Source: Halonotius sp046719765 (GTDB taxonomy: Archaea; Halobacteriota; Halobacteria; Halobacteriales; Haloferacaceae). Taken from it: a DNA stretch of 64,000 bases. The position numbers were made by a program, and so were the translations under genes. Within the stretch, counting starts at the first letter, position 1. Each line of letters begins with the position of its first letter. Shown one piece after another: positions 33,732 through 40,901 of this stretch. Location: the NCBI RefSeq assembly GCF_046719765.1, contig NZ_JABEBY010000011.1, forward strand, positions 48,355 through 112,354, in the 5' to 3' direction. Under the pieces are notes generated by a model that saw nothing but the letters and a program-made list of their open reading frames with translations, did not search any database and had not been told where the DNA came from.

Positions 33732-34511
33732 TCAGTCGACCCGTTCGGCGAACCCAAAGTTCGGTTTCACGTCCGTGATCCGTATCTCGACCGTCTCGCC
33801 GGTCGTCGCTCCCGAGACGAAGACGGTGAACCCCTCGATCTCGGCGACGCCGTCGCCTTCCTCGCCGATATCAACGATCTTGACCTCGCGGGTGTCGCCG
33901 ACGCCAACGGGGGCGGTCAGGCGATGTTTGCCGACGAGATACACCTCCGAGGAGCTATCCCGGGAGGCCTCGGGGTTCATCGTCCGGACGTACTGGAAGG
34001 CCTCCTCGATCTCCTCGCGGAGCGCCTCAAGATCTTGGCCCTGGAACACCTTTGCCACGAAATCGCCGTCGGTCGCCAGGATCTCTTCGGCGACCGCGAA
34101 GGCCTGTCGGGCGAGATGCACCGAGCGGGCGTGATCGAGATCGTACTCGCCGGTCATGTTCGGGGCCATATCCGAGATGACGAGATCCGCGCCGTCCTCA
34201 CCGATCACCTCGGTGAGCCGATCTTGGGTTCGCTCCTCGGTCATATCGCCTTTGATCGTCTCGACGTTGTCGTGATCGAGCTCCCGAATTCGCTGGAAGT
34301 CGACGCCGACGACCGTACCGGTTTCGCCGACCGCCTCGGCGGCGACCTGGAGCCAGCCACCGGGGGCCGCGCCGAGGTCGACGACCCGATCCCCATGGCT
34401 CAGGAGGTCTGCCTCTCGATCGAGCTGTTTGAGCTTGTAGGCCGCCCGCGTGCGGTAGCCCTCCTGTTTGGCGCGGTTGTAGTACTCGTCTTTGCGTGTC
34501 ACGGCTGCCAC
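33732..34511 (-). CDS. rlmE: 23S rRNA 2'-O-methyltransferase RlmE (FtsJ/RrmJ) with TRAM domain
   Basis: 259 residues. RKDEYYNRAKQEGYRTRAAY and KLKQLD hold the first catalytic Lys. RVVDLGAAPGGWLQVAAEAV is the SAM-binding motif, DLVISDMAPNMTG holds the catalytic Asp, and FVAKVFQGQD holds the second Lys of the K-D-K-E tetrad. Residues about 195-259 form a TRAM domain (GDTREVKIVDIGEEGDGVAE). It methylates the universally conserved U in helix 92 of 23S rRNA. Divergent from the Zim-like methylase. Confidence 0.94.
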   Translation of the reverse strand: MAAVTRKDEYYNRAKQEGYRTRAAYKLKQLDREADLLSHGDRVVDLGAAPGGWLQVAAEAVGETGTVVGVDFQRIRELDHDNVETIKGDMTEERTQDRLTEVIGEDGADLVISDMAPNMTGEYDLDHARSVHLARQAFAVAEEILATDGDFVAKVFQGQDLEALREEIEEAFQYVRTMNPEASRDSSSEVYLVGKHRLTAPVGVGDTREVKIVDIGEEGDGVAEIEGFTVFVSGATTGETVEIRITDVKPNFGFAERVD

Positions 34512-34649
34512 CCCGCTGCTGTGTCACGCGCCGGCGTGACCGATTCGAGTGCGTCCATACCTGCGTCACGACAGCCACGCCCAAAGACATGCCGCACTCA
34601 GCTTGTGGCTGTCATTTATTACCCCGCTGTCCCTGAGGGTGGTAGAACC

Positions 34650-35702
34650 ATGGAAACCCTCCACCGCGTCGTCATCGACGACGCCCGCGGGCTTGACGGT
34701 CTTGACGACAACAGTGTCGAGCTCGTCGTTACCTCCCCGCCGTACCCGATGATCGAGATGTGGGACGAGCTTTTCGCCGATCTCGATCCGGCGATCGGCG
34801 ACCACCTTGACGGCGGCGACGGCGAGGCCGCCTTCGAGGGTATGCACGCGGTGCTCGACGCGGTCTGGGCGGCACTCGACCGCGTGCTCGTCGACGGCGG
34901 CATCGCCTGTATCAACATCGGCGACGCGACCCGAACGGTGGCGGGGAGTTTTCAGGTCTACCAGAACCACGCCCGGATCATCGACGCCCTCACCGACCTC
35001 GGCTTCGAGCCGCTTCCGGAGATCGTCTGGCGCAAACCGACCAACGCCGCGGCGAAGTTCATGGGCAGCGGGATGGTGCCGCCCAACGCCTACGTCACAC
35101 TCGAACACGAGTACGTGCTGCCGTTCCGCAACGGGGGCGACCGCCGCTCCTTCGAACCGAACGCCGACCATCGGTACAACGCCGCCTACTTCTGGGAGGA
35201 GCGCAACCGCTGGTTTTCCGATCTGTGGACTGATCTTCGCGGCGCGCTCCAATCACTCGACAACGACGACCTCAGAGATCGCTCCGGGGCCTTCCCCTTT
35301 GGGCTTCCCTACCGGCTGATCAACATGTTCAGCGTCTACGGCGACACCGTCTGCGACCCGTTTTTCGGCACCGGAACGACCGGGCTGGCGGCGGCGGTCG
35401 CCGGGCGCAACTCCGTCGGCTACGAGCTTGACCCCGCTTTCGCGTCGGTCTTCGCGGAACGGATCGACGACGTGCCCGCCCTTTCCCGCCGGGTGACCGG
35501 CGACCGACTGGCCGCCCACCGGGAGTTCGTCGCCGACGAGCGGGCGGCCGGCGAGACGTTTGACTACGAGGCCACCCACTACGACACGGCAGTTCGCACC
35601 AGCCAGGAGCAGTCGATCCGGCTGTACGCCGCCGACCGCGTCGACCCAACCGATGACGGCTATCGGGTGACACACACGCCGTTCGATGAGACGGACGACT
35701 GA
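34650..35702 (+). CDS. zim: DNA N4-cytosine methyltransferase, Zim-like (CTAG)
   Basis: 350 residues. Motif IV is ELVVTSPPYPMIEMW near residue 30, and the SAM-binding motif I is DPFFGTGTTGLAAAVAGRNS near residue 245, which is the beta-class order of N4-cytosine/N6-adenine methylases. TSPPYP favours N4-cytosine. Length and motif content match Zim, the conserved orphan haloarchaeal CTAG methylase. No restriction endonuclease is adjacent. ATG 34650 is used because the open frame upstream runs antisense to rlmE. Confidence 0.82.
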   Translation: METLHRVVIDDARGLDGLDDNSVELVVTSPPYPMIEMWDELFADLDPAIGDHLDGGDGEAAFEGMHAVLDAVWAALDRVLVDGGIACINIGDATRTVAGSFQVYQNHARIIDALTDLGFEPLPEIVWRKPTNAAAKFMGSGMVPPNAYVTLEHEYVLPFRNGGDRRSFEPNADHRYNAAYFWEERNRWFSDLWTDLRGALQSLDNDDLRDRSGAFPFGLPYRLINMFSVYGDTVCDPFFGTGTTGLAAAVAGRNSVGYELDPAFASVFAERIDDVPALSRRVTGDRLAAHREFVADERAAGETFDYEATHYDTAVRTSQEQSIRLYAADRVDPTDDGYRVTHTPFDETDD

Positions 35703-35709
35703 TCCGCGA

Positions 35710-36177
35710 CTAATCCGGCGGCCCAGCCGCGGTCGGCCCCCGACAGCCCCGGAGCCGCCCCTCGTGGGGCTCGATCTCGAAGCCACAGGCGTGGTAGAAC
35801 GGTCGCACGCGCTCATCGAACACGGCGGTTAGCGGTCGCGGTGCGACCCGGTCGGCCGCCGCATCGATGAGCCGTCGGCCGATCCCGCGGTCGCGTCGTC
35901 GTCGCCGAACGGCGATAGCGGTGATCCGCGCCGGTTCGGTGTCGTCGACCCGTTCGTTGTCGTCGACCTCTTCGCTATTGTCGCCCGACGCGAGATCGAC
36001 GGCGATCGCACCGACCGGCCGTTCGTCGATCGTGCCCAGCAGCACGAACCCGGCCGTGGCGTCGAGCTGTCGACGCAGGCGATCGGGATCGGTTTCCAAC
36101 AGCCCGGCGTCGAAGAGCCGCACGACAGCAAGCCGGTCGTCGGGGCCCGCACGGCGGAGTGACAGCTCGGCAGACAT
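35710..36177 (-). CDS. GNAT family N-acetyltransferase
   Basis: 155 residues. It has the GNAT plan: LSLRRAGPDDRLAVVRLFDA at the start, then ARITAIAVRRRRRDRGIGRR as the acetyl-CoA-binding R-x-x-G-x-G/R loop, and VFDERVRPFYHACGFEIE as the closing motif. An acidic insertion (SGDNSEEVDDNERVDDTEP) lies before the acetyl-CoA strand. The start codon overlaps nothing; the redoxin gene begins downstream on the same strand with no gap, so the two may be co-transcribed. Confidence 0.85.
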   Translation of the reverse strand: MSAELSLRRAGPDDRLAVVRLFDAGLLETDPDRLRRQLDATAGFVLLGTIDERPVGAIAVDLASGDNSEEVDDNERVDDTEPARITAIAVRRRRRDRGIGRRLIDAAADRVAPRPLTAVFDERVRPFYHACGFEIEPHEGRLRGCRGPTAAGPPD

Positions 36178-36666
36178 CTACCCGTTCCGTTCAAGCTCCA
36201 ACAGCAGGCTGTCGACGGTCGGGCGATCGCCGGGTGCGTCGCCGACGTAGGAGTACACCAGCCGCGGTTCCTCGCCGCGGCGGTCGATGATCACCACAAG
36301 CGGCATCCGACCGATCAGATCGTGGAGTTTGCCGAGAACCCCGAACCGGACGGGCTGGCCGAAGCGGTCGGCGGTCGTGCTGTCGGGATCGGCCAACACC
36401 GGAAACGGGAGGTCGTACTCGGTGGCCCACTCGGCGGCGCGCTGTTTTGATTCTGGTAGCACCGAGACGACGATCGCGCCGTGCTGGCGGAACTCCTCGT
36501 AGCGGTCGGCGATCTCGCTGGCCTGTGTCTGGCAGTTGCCACAGTGAAAATCGCGGTGAAACAGGAGGACGACAAAGTCGGCATCGACCTGGTCGACCCG
36601 GAGCGGATCTGGGCCGGGCCCCCCGTTTGGGAGCTCGATAGAGAGATCGGTCGGCGTCGAGTACAT
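36178..36666 (-). CDS. Thioredoxin-fold redoxin (AhpC/TSA-like) with CxxC
   Basis: 162 residues. VVLLFHRDFHCGNCQTQASE places a C-X2-C at the active site instead of the single peroxidatic Cys in PxxxTxxC. AIVVSVLPESKQRAAEWATE and FPVLADPDSTTADRFGQPVR are typical of peroxiredoxin-like thioredoxin folds. It may reduce disulfides or peroxides. ATG 36666 begins MYSTPTDLSIELPNGG, the natural N-terminal strand. It stops one base before the GNAT start in the same direction. Confidence 0.83.
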   Translation of the reverse strand: MYSTPTDLSIELPNGGPGPDPLRVDQVDADFVVLLFHRDFHCGNCQTQASEIADRYEEFRQHGAIVVSVLPESKQRAAEWATEYDLPFPVLADPDSTTADRFGQPVRFGVLGKLHDLIGRMPLVVIIDRRGEEPRLVYSYVGDAPGDRPTVDSLLLELERNG

Positions 36667-36740
36667 ACCGGTCGTAGCGACCCGACCGACAAAAATACTC
36701 AGTTCCGAGGTGGGGGATCCGGCTTTACCAAGCCGGATAG

Positions 36741-36941
36741 CTATCCGCCCTTGATCAGGCGAACCACCTGCACCGCATCGCACTCGACAGGCTGATCTTC
36801 GGGTACTGGACTGCCATCGACGAGCACCGACACCGCCTGTGGGCTGTAGCCGATCTCCGCCAGCAGGTCGGCGTAGGTCGCCGCGTCGTCGACGCTCACC
36901 TCGTGGGTGGCCTCGCTGACGACCTCGACGGTCACGTCCAT
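36741..36941 (-). CDS. samp2: Small archaeal modifier protein SAMP2 (ubiquitin-like)
   Basis: 66 residues. Beta-grasp sequence MDVTVEVVSEATHEVSVDD, then LLAEIGYSPQAVSVLVDGSP and a C-terminal VQVVRLIKGG. The terminal Gly-Gly and length match haloarchaeal SAMP2, which is activated by the E1-like UbaA, forms isopeptide bonds to target lysines and also supplies sulfur for tRNA thiolation. There is no C-terminal extension after GG. Confidence 0.92.
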   Translation of the reverse strand: MDVTVEVVSEATHEVSVDDAATYADLLAEIGYSPQAVSVLVDGSPVPEDQPVECDAVQVVRLIKGG

Positions 36942-37043
36942 GCCTCGGCTACAGCCGTCGACACATAAAGCGTGTCGGCTCCGCAGCCGAGCGTTCCGAT
37001 CGGTCTCGGGGCGTTTATCAGCCTCCCGACCGCCAGCCAAGGT

Positions 37044-38021
37044 ATGAGCGACGCCGACGCCGCGGGGGCCACCGGTCGGGAGATCTGGATCGAAAAATAC
37101 CGTCCACAGACCCTCGACGATATCAAGGGCCAGGATGACATCGTCGAACGCCTCCAGAGCTACATCGACCAACACGACCTGCCGCATCTGCTGTTTTCCG
37201 GCGGTGCGGGCATCGGCAAAACGACCGCCGCGACCGCGATCGCCCGGCAGGTCTACGGCGACGACTGGCAGGGCAACTTCCTCGAACTCAACGCCTCCGA
37301 CCAGCGCGGCATCGACGTGGTACGCGACCGCATCAAGAACTTCGCGCGGGCCTCCTTCGGCGGCTACGACTACCGGATCATCTTTCTTGATGAGGCAGAC
37401 TCACTCACGGACGCGGCCCAGTCAGCACTCCGCCGCACGATGGAGCAGTTCTCCGACAACACCCGCTTCATTCTCTCCTGTAACTACTCCTCGAAGATCA
37501 TCGATCCGATCCAGTCGCGCTGTGCCGTCTTCCGGTTTTCGCCGCTGTCGGATGAGGCCATCGCCGCCCAGATCGACGAGATCGCCGCCGCCGAGGAGAT
37601 CGAACTTACCGACGACGGCCGCGAGGCCCTGATCTACGCGGCGGGCGGCGACATGCGCCGGGCGATCAACAGCCTGCAAGCGGCGGCGACGACAGGCGAG
37701 GTCGTCGACGAGGAGGCCGTCTACATGATCACCTCGACGGCCCGGCCCGAGGAGATCGAGGCGATGGTCTCCGACGCGATCAACGGCGATTTCGCCAAAT
37801 CGCGAGCGACGCTGGATACCCTGCTGACGGACACCGGGATGGCCGGCGGCGACATCATCGACCAACTGCATCGGTCGGTGTGGGATCTCGACCTCGACGA
37901 ACGCGCGGCCGTTCGGCTGATGGAGCGGATCGGCGAGGCCGACTACCGGATTACGGAGGGCGCCAACGAGCAGGTGCAGCTTGAGGCACTGCTGGCGTCG
38001 CTCGCGCTGGACGAGAACTGA
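37044..38021 (+). CDS. rfcS: Replication factor C small subunit
   Basis: 325 residues. Clamp-loader AAA+ ATPase: IWIEKYRPQTLDDIKGQDDI, Walker A SGGAGIGKTTAATA, Walker B IIFLDEADSLTDAAQ, the SRC motif QSRCAVFRF and sensor 2 region GGDMRRAINSLQ. It loads the PCNA clamp with RfcL. ATG 37044 starts MSDADAAG; upstream codons lack conservation. There is no intein, although RfcS is a common intein host. Confidence 0.96.
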   Translation: MSDADAAGATGREIWIEKYRPQTLDDIKGQDDIVERLQSYIDQHDLPHLLFSGGAGIGKTTAATAIARQVYGDDWQGNFLELNASDQRGIDVVRDRIKNFARASFGGYDYRIIFLDEADSLTDAAQSALRRTMEQFSDNTRFILSCNYSSKIIDPIQSRCAVFRFSPLSDEAIAAQIDEIAAAEEIELTDDGREALIYAAGGDMRRAINSLQAAATTGEVVDEEAVYMITSTARPEEIEAMVSDAINGDFAKSRATLDTLLTDTGMAGGDIIDQLHRSVWDLDLDERAAVRLMERIGEADYRITEGANEQVQLEALLASLALDEN

Positions 38022-38031
38022 GCCCGGAACG

Positions 38032-38295
38032 TCAGGCTTCAGTCACCGGAATTGATACACCGTCGTCGCTCTCCTGGGCGCGGTCGTCCGCGGGCTGGCC
38101 GCCGTCGGGGAGGAGTTTCTTTTTGCCGCCACAACAGCCACAACTCGGCGTCAGCGCGCCGGCGATGTAGCCGGTTGCGCCGCCGAGGCCACCGCCGATA
38201 CCGGCACCGAACGGGCCGGCCTTCCCGCCGAGTGAGGCACCGATCGACGCGCCGATTGATGCCGCTGTTTTCGCCTTCTTGTCTGATGATCGCAT
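38032..38295 (-). CDS. Glycine-zipper small protein with Cys pair
   Basis: 87 residues. MRSSDKKAKTAASIGASIGA continues into a glycine-rich helix (SLGGKAGPFGAGIGGGLGGA) that resembles a glycine zipper membrane segment. LTPSCGCCGGKKKL carries three close cysteines, followed by an acidic tail. It may insert in a membrane or self-assemble; no family can be named. It is convergent with rfcS. Confidence 0.65.
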   Translation of the reverse strand: MRSSDKKAKTAASIGASIGASLGGKAGPFGAGIGGGLGGATGYIAGALTPSCGCCGGKKKLLPDGGQPADDRAQESDDGVSIPVTEA

Positions 38296-38627
38296 GCAAC
38301 TACTGTAGGGATTTGCCGGCAATGAATATTGTGACCAACTGCCACGCGCTGCGACGACAGGCGAGGCGCAACCGTCTTTTCGGTGTCGTGCGTGGATGAC
38401 ACTGGCCGATGACGATCACACCGCTCCGAGGTGGGGTGGCTCCCGCCGGTGACGAGCCCTATGAGTGCCGAGGCCACCGATTTACTGGTACTGTCCGGAA
38501 AAATATACAAGTTTGCGCTTTGTTGAAACCCTCAGTAGGTGATCTGTCTCAGGGGCCGTGCTGAATACAGCGCGCGTATCTTGCATATAAGCTCAGTCTG
38601 GAGACAAGCAGCAAGTAATCCCATGGA
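38296..38627. other. 332-base intergenic region before HTH regulator
   Basis: The left half is ordinary high-GC spacer. The right half from about 38,500 turns AT-richer and holds AAAAATATACAAG and the inverted repeat listed at 38555. No coding frame is visible. Confidence 0.6.
38555..38587 (+). repeat. Left copy of diverged inverted repeat
   Basis: The 33 bases starting GCCGTGCTGAATACA and ending GTATCTTGCATA match the reverse complement of 40619-40651 at about 25 of 33 positions. Shared cores are GCTGAATACA and GTATCTTG. CCCTCAGT just outside is also shared. The pair brackets the HTH and receiver-PAS genes. Confidence 0.6.
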
Positions 38628-39284
38628 TCACTCTTTGTCGGCCGCAAGCAGAAGCGTGTTCGTCACAAGAGTAGTGATAGCCCGTCTAAGTCGTTCGGAG
38701 ACTGCTTGATCCGAAATCCCAAACTCATCAGCAATTTCTTGCGTAGAGATCTGTCGTGGAAGCGAATAGTAGCCCCTCTCGACGGCATATTGCAGCGTTT
38801 TGCGTTGCGGCGGTGTCAGTCCGTACCATGGGCCTGCATCGGGTTTAGTTGGATTATAGATCCGCTTGATGTCAATTGGAATGTCTCCCTCAAAACAACT
38901 TTCTTGGAACCTTGAGAAGGCCTCATGAGTTCGAAACTGGATCTGAAACATCCATTGATTCTTCTCACTAGACGCTCGCAAAATATGTCCATCAAGCGTG
39001 AGTAGAGTGTCAAAAAATGTATCATCCTTGATATTCCAATCAAGCCCATATAGTGTCTCGCCATTGTGAGTATTGACCACGTACAACTCTGAGACCGACG
39101 GATGATTACGAACATCCGCTTCGAACGAATCACTGGCGTACTCAGAGATATAAAAAAATGGCACTGGCTGCTCGCCGAGGGGAACCATTCTCTTGAGACT
39201 CAATTTTCCTCCTCCCTCCGTAGACAGAATCTGGCCGAGCTGAAAGTCTACCGAATGAATATCTAGTTCAACAATCACACTCAT
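38628..39284 (-). CDS. HTH_10 (bacterio-opsin activator-type) transcription regulator
   Basis: 218 residues. The N-terminal 150 residues are a sensor-like region (PVPFFYISEYASDSFEADVR). The C-terminal helix-turn-helix is WYGLTPPQRKTLQYAVERGY, YSLPRQISTQEIADEFGISD and QAVSERLRRAI, the Bat/HTH_10 signature. Codon use is clearly AT-richer than in core genes. A perfect palindrome sits directly before the start codon (39287-39304), which suggests self-repression. The target genes are probably the adjacent small gene and receiver-PAS gene, or a distant regulon. Confidence 0.88.
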   Translation of the reverse strand: MSVIVELDIHSVDFQLGQILSTEGGGKLSLKRMVPLGEQPVPFFYISEYASDSFEADVRNHPSVSELYVVNTHNGETLYGLDWNIKDDTFFDTLLTLDGHILRASSEKNQWMFQIQFRTHEAFSRFQESCFEGDIPIDIKRIYNPTKPDAGPWYGLTPPQRKTLQYAVERGYYSLPRQISTQEIADEFGISDQAVSERLRRAITTLVTNTLLLAADKE

Positions 39285-39286
39285 AC

Positions 39287-39304
39287 TTGTCTATAAATAG
39301 ACAA
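39287..39304. promoter_or_regulatory. Perfect palindrome at HTH gene start
   Basis: TTGTCTAT-AA-ATAGACAA, exact 8-base arms, beginning two bases upstream of the HTH ATG on the minus strand. TATAAATA within it can serve as a TATA box, so a bound dimer would block TBP or the ribosome site. Confidence 0.6.
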
Positions 39305-39351
39305 CACAGTTAAGTCCTACCTGTACATTTGCCTCTACATGAGAGTAAGAG

Positions 39352-39367
39352 CATGGTGTACCATGCT
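39352..39367. repeat. Short inverted repeat in divergent spacer
   Basis: GCATGG-TGTA-CCATGC, 6-base arms, between the HTH gene and the 59-residue gene. It could be a second regulator site. Confidence 0.35.
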
Positions 39368-39449
39368 ATTCGAAATTCCTATATCATTAGCGGGCTGTTA
39401 TCTACCATGATGGGAGATGTATCGGTTGAGCGAGAATTCATTTGTAACA

Positions 39450-39476
39450 CAGACCGATCTAGAGGGAGTCGGTCTG
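39450..39476. repeat. Stem-loop upstream of 59-residue gene
   Basis: CAGACCGA and TCGGTCTG form an 8-bp stem with an 11-base loop, ending 34 bases before the ATG at 39511. It may be a leader hairpin or an operator. Confidence 0.4.
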
Positions 39477-39510
39477 CGTTGAGACAGCGGTCAGAGGTGG
39501 CGATACGGGT

Positions 39511-39690
39511 ATGAATAATAATCCTTGGACTGACAGGATCACCACATCAACCGAATTCAATGCAGCACTGGCTGAGCTACTAGTTGCAGCCGAAAAAAAC
39601 AATGTCGATCTCCGGGGGAGTTGGGTTGCTAACAATGATGACGAGGGGCTCACCAACTGGGAGGTTGTCGTTTATGAATTGGATAATTAA
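39511..39690 (+). CDS. Small haloarchaeal protein between HTH and receiver genes
   Basis: 59 residues: MNNNPWTDRITTSTEFNAAL, then LAELLVAAEKNNVDLRGSWV and a C-terminal NWEVVVYELDN. The pattern of a helix (residues 14-30) followed by two strands is seen in short haloarchaeal proteins encoded beside Bat-type regulators. It is too short for a recognised domain. Codon use resembles the flanking AT-richer genes, so the three belong together. Confidence 0.65.
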   Translation: MNNNPWTDRITTSTEFNAALAELLVAAEKNNVDLRGSWVANNDDEGLTNWEVVVYELDN

Positions 39691-39810
39691 CATTTGCCTA
39701 TCACTTTTTACAGACATATATTACTTTTCGAAGTATATTGACACAGATAATGTAGCCAAAGTATCAAATTTTCAAACCGCTGTAGAACGCAGTAATGAAA
39801 GATCCGATCA

Positions 39811-40551
39811 ATGAATTGGCCTCCAGACGAGATCCGCATCCTCCATGTTGACGATGACTCTAATTTTCTGGACGTGACTGCCGAGTTACTCGAACGTGAA
39901 AACGACCGTTTCAGTGTTGAAACAGCAACGAGCCCGAAGGAAGGACTGGCGATGGTTCGTGATCGTCCTCTTGATTGTATTATCTCTGATTACGACATGC
40001 CTAACACGAACGGGATTGAGTTTCTAAAAAGAATCCGTGAAAACAATCCCAAAATCCCGTTCATTCTTCTTACCAGCAAAGAGATAGATACCGTGGCCAG
40101 TGACGCTATTTCTGTAGGAGTCACAGATTACTTCCAAAAAAAGCGAATAAGCAGCCAGTACACATTACTCACAAACCGCGTTATGAATGCTGTCAAGCAG
40201 TATGAAAGTGACAAACGGCGCGAGAGGTGGCGACAGGCCATTGACGTGGCCACTGATGGTGTCGGGATTGTTTCTGCTGATGGAGAGTATGTACAACTGA
40301 ATGACGCCTACGCTTCCGTATTCGATACCTCGAAAGCCGATCTCGCCGGCACTCACTGGTGGGAATGGTATCCAGACGAGCAGGTACAGCGGTTTGAGGA
40401 AGAGATTTTCCCAGCGCTTCGAAAAAAAGAGACATGGCGTGGCCGAGTTGTCGGCCGACGAACGGACGGGACACAGTTCGACCAAGTTCTCTTGCTGTCC
40501 CTATTGGAAGATGGTGGTCACATGTGCATTATTGAAGAATATGAGAACTGA
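39811..40551 (+). CDS. Response regulator: receiver plus PAS domain
   Basis: 246 residues. Receiver domain at 1-120: LHVDDDSNFLDVTAELLERE has the acidic pocket, CIISDYDMPNTNG the phospho-acceptor Asp (about 60), and FILLTSKE the conserved Thr/Ser and Lys region. A PAS domain follows (AIDVATDGVGIVSADGEYVQ to FDQVLLLSLLEDGGH). There is no kinase or DNA-binding output, so it ends as a sensor-type signalling protein. No kinase gene is adjacent. Confidence 0.88.
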   Translation: MNWPPDEIRILHVDDDSNFLDVTAELLERENDRFSVETATSPKEGLAMVRDRPLDCIISDYDMPNTNGIEFLKRIRENNPKIPFILLTSKEIDTVASDAISVGVTDYFQKKRISSQYTLLTNRVMNAVKQYESDKRRERWRQAIDVATDGVGIVSADGEYVQLNDAYASVFDTSKADLAGTHWWEWYPDEQVQRFEEEIFPALRKKETWRGRVVGRRTDGTQFDQVLLLSLLEDGGHMCIIEEYEN

Positions 40552-40560
40552 GTGGCTGAA

Positions 40561-40594
40561 TAGAGCTTCAGTCGCTTTATTGTTTGAAGCTCTA
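40561..40594 (+). terminator. Stem-loop after receiver-PAS gene
   Basis: TAGAGCTTCA and TGAAGCTCTA form a perfect 10-bp stem with a 14-base loop, nine bases after the stop codon. Position suggests a transcript end, though no T-run follows the stem directly. Confidence 0.45.
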
Positions 40595-40618
40595 CAATCG
40601 CGTTCTATCAAGACGGAC

Positions 40619-40651
40619 TATTCAAGATACAATCTTTGTATTCAGCCCGGC
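40619..40651 (-). repeat. Right copy of diverged inverted repeat
   Basis: Read on the minus strand it begins GCCGGGCTGAATACA and ends GTATCTTGAATA, matching the left copy at 38555. The similarity continues outward through CCCTCAGT, as at the left. No transposase gene is associated. Confidence 0.6.
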
Positions 40652-40901
40652 ATTTGTGTCAACTGAGGGGCTTCTCACCGGAACCAGTTTTCAGTGTTTT
40701 CAAAATATGGTACTCGTAAACCGTCCGGGTTCGAGTGCCGAGGCCAACCCCGTATCGACTCGGTAGCTCTCTCGATCTCCAGTCGATCCTCAATCCGCTG
40801 TCCGAGTCGGGACTGATTCGGGTGGCTCGGGAGGCTGCTCACCGGCCTCAGGCGCGGTGCCGCCGATCGCAACATCGAGGGCGTGACTGCATACTCGCTG
40901 G

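Larger units (their letters stand above)
40552..40901. other. 350-base gap between receiver-PAS gene and spoVR
   Basis: It holds the stem-loop at 40561, the right inverted repeat at 40619 and a high-GC stretch from about 40,720 to 40,900. An open frame on the minus strand there lacks a recognisable domain and I do not call it a gene. Confidence 0.55.

Noticed and set aside
37044..38021. Possible intein in RfcS
   Set aside because: The protein is a continuous 325 residues with no insertion at the P-loop or elsewhere.
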